Shown: positions 4,849-10,703 of the stretch, one piece after another
Layout of the letters: the number at the start of each line of letters is the position of its first letter
Position numbering within the stretch: position 1 is the stretch's first letter
Assembly: GCA_018263655.1 (NCBI GenBank)
Contig: JAANWY010000258.1
Location: 1 to 10,703, forward strand
DNA: 10,703 nucleotides
Source: Anaerolineales bacterium
Lineage (GTDB): Bacteria; Chloroflexota; Anaerolineae; Epilineales; JAANWY01
Reading direction: 5' to 3'
Translations under genes and position numbers: made by a program
The notes under the pieces: generated by a model
Told to the model about the DNA's origin: nothing
The model's database searches: none
What the model saw: only the letters and a program-made list of their open reading frames with translations

Positions 4849-6396
4849 CTAATTGCTAGCCACAGCAGCCAACCGATCAAACACCGGCTCCACCACATCG
4901 AACAGGTTGACGTACTCTTCCACCAGCGGTTGATACGCCGCATGGTTGTCCATGTCGGGCACGACCCGGCTTGTCGTCTGAACGAAGCGCTGGGCAGTGC
5001 CGGCAAGATCGTCAAAGACCCCTACCGCATAGCCGGCCAAAATAGCCGACCCAAGCACCGCGAACTCCTCGCGATTCAGATTCACGTAGGGCACGCCGAG
5101 GATGTCGGCCTTGATCTGGTTCCAGAACTTACTGCGCGCCCCGCCCCCGATGACGCGCGTCTCCTGGACGTCCAGATCGGGCAGCAGGCCACGCACGATG
5201 CCCAGATAGTAGGCGTACTCGTAGCCCACACCCTCGAGCATCGCGCGGTAGAGGTGGGCCTTGGTGTGGGACCAGTTCAAGCCGATGTACACGCCGCGCG
5301 TGTTGGCATCGCTGGGGCACACCCGGCCTCCCAGGTGGGGCAGGAACAACAACTTCTCGGAGCCAGGGGGCGCTTCGGCCGCCATCCGATCGAGTACCTG
5401 GTAGACGTTCTCGCCGGCGGCTTCGGACTCAGCCTTCTCTTGAGCCGCCAGCTCGTCGCGGAACCAGCGCAGATTGAGGCCACCGCCGTTGATGTAGGCC
5501 AACGCATAGTACAGATCGGGAACCGCCAGGGGCGCCGTGAACAATGTGCTGTTTTCCTGGTCTGTGACGAAACGATCCAGGCACACGGCGAAGACCGAAG
5601 CAGTGCCGGCGACGTCGAAGACCAACCCCGGGCTGACCATCGCCGCCCCGAGCATGCCGGCAGCCTGGTCACCGCAGCCGGCGGCGATGGGCGTGCCAGC
5701 CTGAAGCCCGGACTCAGCCGCCGCCTCTTCCGTGACGTAGCCGATCACCTCCCAGGGATCAACAATCCTCGGCAGCTTGTCCTCAGGCACGTCAAACTGA
5801 TCCAGCAACTCGTCAGACCACTCGCCGGCTTGCGTGTCGCTGAAGCACGAGAAGTGGAGATACGTCCGATCCATGAAGCCCTCGTCACCCTTCAGCCCCG
5901 CCATGCGGCCGGCGACGTACCCACCTGGCTGGACAAACTTAGCGATTCGCTGGAAAACATCGGGGCGCTCGTGCATCCACCACAGGATCTTGGCGCCGTG
6001 AGAGATCGTTGGCGGACCGCCGGACAGCGCGATGATGCGCTGTTCGTGCTCCTTCAGGCGGGTGATGTAGTCACGGCAACGGGCATCGAGCCACGAGTCA
6101 TACCCCGTCGGCGAGTCCCAGTCAGCATCAACGCTGCCAATGCCGGCCATCTGCCCATCGAAGGCGATGCCGGCCACCCGGCTCGGGTCGATGCCGCTCT
6201 TTTCGATGCAGGTCCGAATCGTGCGCATAGCGGACCCGTAGATCTCGCCCGGATCCTGTTCGACCCAGCCCGGCTTCGGGTAGTGGAGCTTGGACTCTTC
6301 GTAAGCCTCGGCCACCAAGTTGCCTGCGGAATCGAAGACCCCCGTCTTGGTACCCATGGTTCCGAGGTCAACGCCGACAAGGTAAGTGTCAGCCAT
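4849..6396 (-). CDS. FGGY-family carbohydrate kinase, xylulokinase-like
   Basis: An ATP-dependent sugar kinase of 515 residues, the usual length. N-terminal phosphate motif DLGTMGTKTG (10-19), FDGQMAG (79-85), GGYVAGR (158-164), the catalytic base D243 in GCGDQAAG, VAGTASV (262-268) and the C-terminal FGGY-domain adenosine motif GGGARSKFWNQIKAD (417-431). It phosphorylates a ketose or polyol; the nearest named type is xylulokinase, but FGGY substrates cannot be read from motifs. The adjacent epimerase and hexose-phosphate isomerase point to a ketohexose or ketopentose. The longest frame starts at 6648, but ATG 6396 has a perfect AGGAGG at 6404-6409 (7-base spacing) and starts at the conserved N-terminus. 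It overlaps the isomerase gene by 8 bases. Confidence 0.9.
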   Translation of the reverse strand: MADTYLVGVDLGTMGTKTGVFDSAGNLVAEAYEESKLHYPKPGWVEQDPGEIYGSAMRTIRTCIEKSGIDPSRVAGIAFDGQMAGIGSVDADWDSPTGYDSWLDARCRDYITRLKEHEQRIIALSGGPPTISHGAKILWWMHERPDVFQRIAKFVQPGGYVAGRMAGLKGDEGFMDRTYLHFSCFSDTQAGEWSDELLDQFDVPEDKLPRIVDPWEVIGYVTEEAAAESGLQAGTPIAAGCGDQAAGMLGAAMVSPGLVFDVAGTASVFAVCLDRFVTDQENSTLFTAPLAVPDLYYALAYINGGGLNLRWFRDELAAQEKAESEAAGENVYQVLDRMAAEAPPGSEKLLFLPHLGGRVCPSDANTRGVYIGLNWSHTKAHLYRAMLEGVGYEYAYYLGIVRGLLPDLDVQETRVIGGGARSKFWNQIKADILGVPYVNLNREEFAVLGSAILAGYAVGVFDDLAGTAQRFVQTTSRVVPDMDNHAAYQPLVEEYVNLFDVVEPVFDRLAAVASN

Positions 6397-6991
6397 CGGT
6401 CTGCCTCCTGTTTCGCATTGACTCAGCCTTGGGGTTATCCACGAGCGTCGGTTCACCATCGCGGGCCACCAGGAGCTTGGCGAACCCGGTCTCCTCGATA
6501 GTGCCGTAGTCGTGGCCGGCGTCCCCCGGCCAGGCAGCGAAAAAGATGAAGGGTTCGTCGCCAGTGTTGACGGTGCGATGGGCCCAATGCGGGGGGACGT
6601 AGGCCGCTGTGCCGGACCGCATTGGAACACTGCGCACCGTGCCGTCATCCGCCTGGAGCAGCAAGTAACCTTCGCCGGCCAATCCCAGGTACACCTCGGC
6701 CCGATCGCGCTGCGCGTGGAAGTGCCCCTTGGTCATATGAAGCTCTTCACCCACGCGCCCTGGATAGAGGATGGTGGTGCAATAGAGTACCTGGCCTTCC
6801 CCCTCCGGCAAGTCCGCGGCGTACACCTCGTAGATCAGGCGATCCCCCTGGCTGAGGATTCGGTCTACGGCGTCGGCGTCGGCGTACATGCCCGACATGT
6901 CGCTCAAATGCCGCTGGATTACGTCCCCAACCGGCTCGATCACACCCCGGCTAAAATCAACCTCCGACGCGAACGGCTCCATCAAATCCAT
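6389..6991 (-). CDS. Cupin-type glucose-6-phosphate isomerase
   Basis: A 200-residue cupin closely resembling the metal-dependent phosphoglucose isomerase of Pyrococcus furiosus (cPGI, Pfam GPI). Shared blocks: EPFASEVDF, LSDMSGMY, TTILYPG, TKGHFHAQRDRAEVY, YVPPHWAHRTVN, DAGHDYGTIEETGF and VDNP. The metal ligands H90, H92, E99 and H138 match the P. furiosus set H88/H90/E97/H136 with a constant offset of two. It interconverts glucose-6-phosphate and fructose-6-phosphate in the cytoplasm. ATG 6991 with GGGG at 7000-7003 (8-base spacing) is chosen over the upstream frame start at 7075, which adds unrelated residues. The last codons overlap the kinase start. It is unusual to find this archaeal/Firmicutes-type enzyme in an operon with a ketose epimerase and an FGGY kinase. 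Confidence 0.9.
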   Translation of the reverse strand: MDLMEPFASEVDFSRGVIEPVGDVIQRHLSDMSGMYADADAVDRILSQGDRLIYEVYAADLPEGEGQVLYCTTILYPGRVGEELHMTKGHFHAQRDRAEVYLGLAGEGYLLLQADDGTVRSVPMRSGTAAYVPPHWAHRTVNTGDEPFIFFAAWPGDAGHDYGTIEETGFAKLLVARDGEPTLVDNPKAESMRNRRQTDG

Positions 6992-7037
6992 CAATGCTTC
7001 CCCTCTGATAGCGATAGTGATACAACAGTAATCGTTC

Positions 7038-7061
7038 AGGGGTATCACGACTAGCACCCCT
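7038..7061. promoter_or_regulatory. Inverted repeat in the gap before the isomerase gene
   Basis: AGGGGT (7038-7043) and ACCCCT (7056-7061) are perfect 6-base arms with a 12-base loop, about 50 bases upstream of the isomerase start, in the only long gap (about 180 bases) among the first five genes. No T-run follows on the minus strand, so it is not an intrinsic terminator. It could be an operator or an mRNA-stabilising stem. Confidence 0.3.
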
Positions 7062-7149
7062 CGATACGCGCTCAACGCTGTTTCGCGCTACTCGGGATGC
7101 TCCACAGGTCACCCGCTGAACGCTTACATGCAACACACACTACCGCTAT

Positions 7150-7174
7150 CACTGTTCACTGTTTACTGTCCACT
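7150..7174. repeat. Heptamer tandem repeat (CACTGTT-like)
   Basis: CACTGTT, CACTGTT, TACTGTC and CACTA follow without gaps, about three and a half copies of a 7-base unit. The last bases form the stop codon of the aldehyde dehydrogenase. Short heptamer arrays at gene ends are a feature of some Cyanobacteria and other large bacterial genomes. Confidence 0.6.
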
Positions 7175-8612
7175 ACAAATCCACCCGGACATGCTTCAAC
7201 TGCAGGTACTGCTCGGTGGCGTAGTGCGAGTTCTCCACCCCCAGGCCGCTCTCCTTCCAGCCGCTGTAGGGGTATGGGAAATCACCACCCGAAACGTTGT
7301 TCACCCCCACCGTCCCGCACTCGAGCTCTTCGCTTACCCGATACATCGTTTGCAAGTCATTGGTGTAGATGTAGGCCACCAGGCCGTAGGGGCTGTCATT
7401 GGCGTAAGCGATGGCCTCATCAATCGTGTCGAACCCCATAATGGGCGCGATGGGGCCGAACGTCTCCTCCTGCATCACCAGCATGTCGTGGCTGACGTTC
7501 GCGAGGACCGTTGGCTCGAAGAAGTTACCCTGGGCGAACGCCTCACCCTCGGGCGCCCTGCCGCCGGCAAGCACCTTCGCCCCCTTGGCTACGGCATCTT
7601 CGATGTGCTCCCTGGTCTTTGCAATCCCGCCGGCTGTGCACATCGACGCCAGATCCGGGTTGTCCAATCCGCGGCCGATGCTGAGCGCTTCGGTGGCCGC
7701 GACCAACTCCTCGACGAAGCGGTCCAGAACGGCATTGTGCACGTAGATCCGGTTCACAGCATTGCAGATCTGACCCATGTTGCGGAAAGAGCGATACGCC
7801 GCGTCTTTGGCGGCCTGACCAACATCGGCATCCTCAAACACGATCAGCGGCGTGTGACCTCCCAGCTCCAGCGAAACGCGCTTGAGCCCGAAGGCAGCCA
7901 GCTCCATGATCTGCTTGCCCGTCTCGGTCTGGCCGGTGAGAGCCACCTTGGCCGTCAGCGGGTGTTGGACGAGCTCTGGCCCCAGCACACTGCCGCGCCC
8001 GGTGACGATGTTGACAACGCCTGGCGGTGCGCCGGCCTCGGCCAGCAACTGCGTGAAACGACTCACAGCCAAAGGCGTCTCGGTCGGGGGTTTGGCGACC
8101 ACGGTGTTGCCCGTAATGAGTGCCGGCCCCAGTTTCCAGGCCATGAGCAGGATGGGGTAGTTCCAGGGGCTGATGGCCACAACCACACCGAGCGGCTGCT
8201 TGATGACGTAGCTGCGGCGGTTGGGCTTGCTGGTAGGCATAGTCTCGCCCTGGATGCGCCAGGCTTCCTCGGCGAAGAACGCCAAGGCATCGGCTGAAGC
8301 CTTGACCTCGCCAACCGCTTCGCCCAAGGGTTTGCCCTGCTCCAACGTCAGCAGCCGGCCCAACTCATCGGCCTGCTCATAAGCCAGCCGAACAGCTTTC
8401 CTGAGCACCTCCGCACGCGCCGGCGGGGGCGTCTTGGCCCACGCCTTGAACGCAGCGTGGGCAGCCTCGACGGCGCGCGCCACGTCCTCGGCGCTGGCGC
8501 TGGCCGCCGTGCCCACCGCCTCGCCAGTCGCAGGATTAGTCACATCGAACGTCTCACCTGAGGTTGACGGAATCCACTCGCCGTTGATGAACAGTTCAAG
8601 CTCATGTGTCAT
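7173..8612 (-). CDS. NAD(P)-dependent aldehyde dehydrogenase
   Basis: A class-I/II-like ALDH superfamily member of 479 residues. Catalytic C283 in GQIC, general base E249 in LELGGHTP, N151 in SPWNYP, the cofactor-loop lysine in VVAKPPTE (172-179), TGQTETGK (226-233) and E383 in EETFGP are all present. It oxidises an aldehyde to the acid. The closest functional groups are the succinate-semialdehyde, glycolaldehyde, lactaldehyde and 2-ketoglutarate-semialdehyde dehydrogenases, which motifs alone do not separate. The long frame begins at 8972, but ATG 8612 with AGGAG at 8621-8625 (8-base spacing) begins at the conserved ELFINGEW. It lies 34 bases after the Gfo/Idh gene in the same operon. In this setting it would oxidise a sugar-derived aldehyde, for example the product of the aldolase reaction. 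Confidence 0.9.
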   Translation of the reverse strand: MTHELELFINGEWIPSTSGETFDVTNPATGEAVGTAASASAEDVARAVEAAHAAFKAWAKTPPPARAEVLRKAVRLAYEQADELGRLLTLEQGKPLGEAVGEVKASADALAFFAEEAWRIQGETMPTSKPNRRSYVIKQPLGVVVAISPWNYPILLMAWKLGPALITGNTVVAKPPTETPLAVSRFTQLLAEAGAPPGVVNIVTGRGSVLGPELVQHPLTAKVALTGQTETGKQIMELAAFGLKRVSLELGGHTPLIVFEDADVGQAAKDAAYRSFRNMGQICNAVNRIYVHNAVLDRFVEELVAATEALSIGRGLDNPDLASMCTAGGIAKTREHIEDAVAKGAKVLAGGRAPEGEAFAQGNFFEPTVLANVSHDMLVMQEETFGPIAPIMGFDTIDEAIAYANDSPYGLVAYIYTNDLQTMYRVSEELECGTVGVNNVSGGDFPYPYSGWKESGLGVENSHYATEQYLQLKHVRVDL

Positions 8613-8646
8613 GATGGTGTCTCCTAATTGAAGTAGGTTTGGTCGG

Positions 8647-9678
8647 TCAAACGCCCAGGGGTAGCTCAACCGGCTGCCCGGTGCGGATAGACTCATTGGC
8701 AGCCACGACCACCTCGACTGCACAGCGGCCATCGTGGCCGTGCACTGCCGGCCGCTTACCCTCACGGACGCAAGCGATGAAGTGCGTCGCCTCATCCACG
8801 TAGGCTTGCCTGAAACGATCACGCCAAGACAAGAAGTTACGCTCGACCATGCCCGGCTCGCGGGTGACCCGCGTGATGGCCGACTCCCGCAGCTCACCGA
8901 TGAGCAAGACGCCATCGGTTCCGACCACTTCGGCCCGCGCATCGTAGCCGTAGTCGACGGGGCAGACGCCATCCAACATGGCGAAACTGCCGTTGTCCAA
9001 ATTCAGGGTGACCACGGCCGTATCGTAGAAGTCCGGATACTGCTCCTTCAGCTGCGGCGCCTTGCGAGTTGCGGCCTGAGCATAGACTTTCGCGTACTCA
9101 GCGCCGGCAAGCCAGCGAATCGAATCGAAATCGTGGCTGTTCACTTCCGCCAGCATGCCATTGCTGGTGCTGGGGTCGCACGCCCACGGCGGTGGTAGGC
9201 CAGGCCCCCGGCCCACGGACCGGATGACGATGGGCTCGCCGATGGCCCCGTCGCCGATGAGGCGCTTGGCCTCGACGAACGGTGGGTCGAAGCGCCGCAT
9301 GAAGGCAATCTGCAGGATGACGCCGGCCTCGTCAGCGGCCTCGATCATGCGGTCGCATTCGGCGAGGGTGATGGCCATGGGCTTCTCGCACAGCACGTGC
9401 TTGCCGGCCCGCGCCGCCGCCACGGCCAACTCGGCGTGAGTGAACGTCGGCGTCGTGATCACCACCGCGTCGAACTCAGCGATGTCCAGCGCCTGCTCCA
9501 GATCAGCGTAGTATGCATCCCCCAAGTCTAGCTCGGCAGCAGCCTCCCGTGCGCGATCCGCGTCTACATCAACGATGGCGGCGAGCTCGGCGTATGGCAC
9601 GCGCCAGCGGAAGTTCTTGGCGTGCACCATGCCGGCGCGCCCGCTGCCAACGACACACACCTTGATCCCATCTTCCAC
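8647..9678 (-). CDS. Gfo/Idh/MocA-family oxidoreductase
   Basis: An NAD(P)-dependent sugar or inositol dehydrogenase-like protein of 343 residues. Rossmann motif GSGRAG (11-16), aspartates of IVDVDAD, the family signature EKP (98-100) in HVLCEKPMA, and the C-terminal domain with EVNSHDFDSIRWLAG carrying the expected catalytic-site His (H182) and Asp (D185). Such enzymes oxidise a sugar or inositol hydroxyl, often at C1 or C2. Start choice: GTG 9678 has AAGGGAG at 9688-9694 and gives the short lead (MEDGIKV) usual before the first strand. ATG 9705, 4 bases after the stop of the epimerase gene, has no clear ribosome site and would add nine residues. The substrate is not known. Confidence 0.88.
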   Translation of the reverse strand: MEDGIKVCVVGSGRAGMVHAKNFRWRVPYAELAAIVDVDADRAREAAAELDLGDAYYADLEQALDIAEFDAVVITTPTFTHAELAVAAARAGKHVLCEKPMAITLAECDRMIEAADEAGVILQIAFMRRFDPPFVEAKRLIGDGAIGEPIVIRSVGRGPGLPPPWACDPSTSNGMLAEVNSHDFDSIRWLAGAEYAKVYAQAATRKAPQLKEQYPDFYDTAVVTLNLDNGSFAMLDGVCPVDYGYDARAEVVGTDGVLLIGELRESAITRVTREPGMVERNFLSWRDRFRQAYVDEATHFIACVREGKRPAVHGHDGRCAVEVVVAANESIRTGQPVELPLGV

Positions 9679-9709
9679 GTTCTCACGCTCCCTTGTCGGC
9701 CTCATCCGT

Positions 9710-10555
9710 CTACAGACCTACCCGGTCGGCGCCGGCTCGCAGGTACTTGAGACCCTCGCCGGCCAGTACATCGGAACCTTGGTTGGGCGGACGCCATAAT
9801 TTAGTGGCGGCTCTCAAATCTGGACTAATGGCGGCGAACGACTCCAGCACCAGTGCTCCGGTGTACTTCGCGTCTGCCAGCCCCCGGAATACCTCGTCCC
9901 AATTCACGGTGCCGCTGCCCAACAGGCCACGGTGACTCTCGCTCATGTGAATATAGCCTAGCACATCGGCGCACTCGACCAGCGGCTTGTAGAACCCCTC
10001 CTCCTCGATGTTCATGTGATAGGTATCGGCGTGCAGCTCCAAGTTGTCCGCGCCGATGGCTTTGATCGCAGCGCGCCCATCCGCCAGCGCGTTGTACATG
10101 TAGGACTCGTAGCGGTTGACGACTTCGAAGCCGAGCGTGATGCCACGCTTCTCCGCCTCTTCGGCTACCTCACCCAGGGTATCGATCACGGTCTGACGCT
10201 CGGCATCCGTGGGCGGCTCGCCCGTAAACGTACCCAGAGAGAACGCAACGCAGCCGCAAAGGTAAGTGCCGCCCACCGCTGCGAGCTTGTCCAGGGCAGT
10301 GATCAAGAATTCCTTAGCTCTCTGCGGCTGCTCCGGCATGTGTGCATCCTCGGGCAATACCAGCGAGGCGGTCGCCTCTATGCCGGCGTCAGCCAGAGGT
10401 TTCTTGTGGGCGGCCGCGTCGAAGTCTCGTGGTCTGAGGAGCGGGATCTCGAGAAAATCGAATCCGTGCTCGCCGGCGGCGGCAATGGCTTGATTGCCTT
10501 TCTCTATAGTCCACTCGTCGATCCAGAGAAACGCATGAGCTCCATACTTGGGCAT
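9710..10555 (-). CDS. Sugar isomerase/epimerase, D-tagatose/D-psicose 3-epimerase-like TIM barrel
   Basis: A xylose-isomerase-like TIM barrel of 281 residues. The metal ligands expected for ketose 3-epimerases are present as E144 (FEVVNRYES), D177 (HADTYHMN), H203 (YIHMSESHRG) and E238 (LVLESF). Their spacings of 33, 26 and 35 residues equal those of Agrobacterium D-psicose 3-epimerase (E150, D183, H209, E244). R209 after the SESHRG motif also fits. It should epimerise a free ketose at C3 (tagatose/sorbose, fructose/psicose or L-ribulose/L-xylulose); related isomerases of four- or five-carbon ketoses are possible. ATG 10555 has GAGAGGAG at 10560-10567. The upstream frame to 10663 is unlike the family. 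It is the first gene of the cluster. Confidence 0.85.
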   Translation of the reverse strand: MPKYGAHAFLWIDEWTIEKGNQAIAAAGEHGFDFLEIPLLRPRDFDAAAHKKPLADAGIEATASLVLPEDAHMPEQPQRAKEFLITALDKLAAVGGTYLCGCVAFSLGTFTGEPPTDAERQTVIDTLGEVAEEAEKRGITLGFEVVNRYESYMYNALADGRAAIKAIGADNLELHADTYHMNIEEEGFYKPLVECADVLGYIHMSESHRGLLGSGTVNWDEVFRGLADAKYTGALVLESFAAISPDLRAATKLWRPPNQGSDVLAGEGLKYLRAGADRVGL

Positions 10556-10631
10556 GTTTCTCCTCTCAGTCGATTTCGTTGGATGGCTGTTGGTGAACGT
10601 AGTAATCAATTCTCCAGTGTAGACCTTACTA

Positions 10632-10656
10632 ATCATATACCCCTTGTACCTTACAA
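10632..10656 (-). promoter_or_regulatory. Candidate promoter and operator of the sugar operon
   Basis: On the minus strand a TATGAT -10 box lies at 10632-10637, with no good -35 at 16-18 bases. Just upstream, 10644-10656 is an inverted repeat, TTGTA-CCT-TACAA, in the spacer region, where a GntR- or LacI-type repressor would block the promoter. The 9-mer ATACCCCTT occurs twice around it (10637-10645 and 10662-10670, plus-strand reading). The leader to the epimerase ATG would be about 70 bases. The regulator gene is not in the window. Confidence 0.35.
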
Positions 10657-10703
10657 AACCCATACCCCTTAGCGGGACACGGGTTGGCCCACAAGGGTGA
10701 AGC

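Noticed and set aside
4836..4851. Bidirectional terminator between toxin and kinase genes
   Set aside because: Only 10 bases separate the two stops, and there is no stem followed by a T-run on either strand, just a TGATCA palindrome.
4930..6501. Plus-strand open frame of 523 codons opposite the kinase gene
   Set aside because: It is the antisense shadow of a GC-rich FGGY kinase gene with full motifs; its translation has no recognisable domain and no ribosome site was seen.
6397..6648. Upstream extension of the kinase frame
   Set aside because: It overlaps the well-supported isomerase gene, shows no kinase homology, and ATG 6396 has a perfect AGGAGG.
7128..8297. Plus-strand open frame of 389 codons opposite the aldehyde dehydrogenase
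   Set aside because: Antisense shadow; the minus strand has an intact ALDH with all catalytic residues.
8613..8972. Upstream extension of the aldehyde dehydrogenase frame
   Set aside because: It overlaps the Gfo/Idh gene in another frame and lacks ALDH features; ATG 8612 has a good ribosome site.

Overview
The window looks like a piece of a fairly GC-rich bacterial chromosome, most likely an uncultured Chloroflexota (Anaerolineae-like) organism. This is an inference from three things: an orphan xisH/xisI pair (families concentrated in Cyanobacteria and Chloroflexota), a TumE-type toxin pair, and a cupin-type glucose-6-phosphate isomerase inside a bacterial sugar cluster. No rRNA, tRNA, transposase, recombinase, CRISPR array or origin was seen.

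Region 1 (1-1580): an xisH-xisI pair on the minus strand with a good promoter, followed by remnants of a membrane-protein gene that run off the left edge. It is bracketed by a repeat family of 27-30 bp units that contain a small hairpin. A perfect 27-bp inverted repeat (69-95 versus 1524-1550) encloses the whole block. The family-typical ATG start of xisH is out of frame by one base at an A4 run.

Region 2 (1581-10555): a sugar-catabolism cluster, all on the minus strand. In transcription order it reads: D-tagatose/psicose 3-epimerase-like TIM barrel, Gfo/Idh/MocA oxidoreductase, aldehyde dehydrogenase, cupin glucose-6-phosphate isomerase, FGGY (xylulokinase-like) kinase, SDR oxidoreductase, D-2-hydroxyacid dehydrogenase, KDG/KDPG aldolase. 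Several junctions overlap (TAATG, ATGA, 8 bp), and good Shine-Dalgarno sites mark the true starts, which are often well inside the longest open frames. A plausible reading is ketose epimerisation, phosphorylation, isomerisation to glucose-6-phosphate and Entner-Doudoroff type cleavage, with the dehydrogenases serving a parallel oxidative route. The expected dehydratase, transporter and regulator are not in the window.

Region 3 (about 4020-4838): a TumA/TumE-like toxin-antitoxin pair on the plus strand lies between the kinase and SDR genes. It splits the sugar cluster, has its own extended -10 promoter, and is visibly less GC-rich than its neighbours.

Region 4 (10556-10703): the leader of the sugar cluster, with a candidate -10 box and an inverted repeat (TTGTA-CCT-TACAA) that could be the binding site of a GntR- or LacI-type repressor encoded elsewhere.
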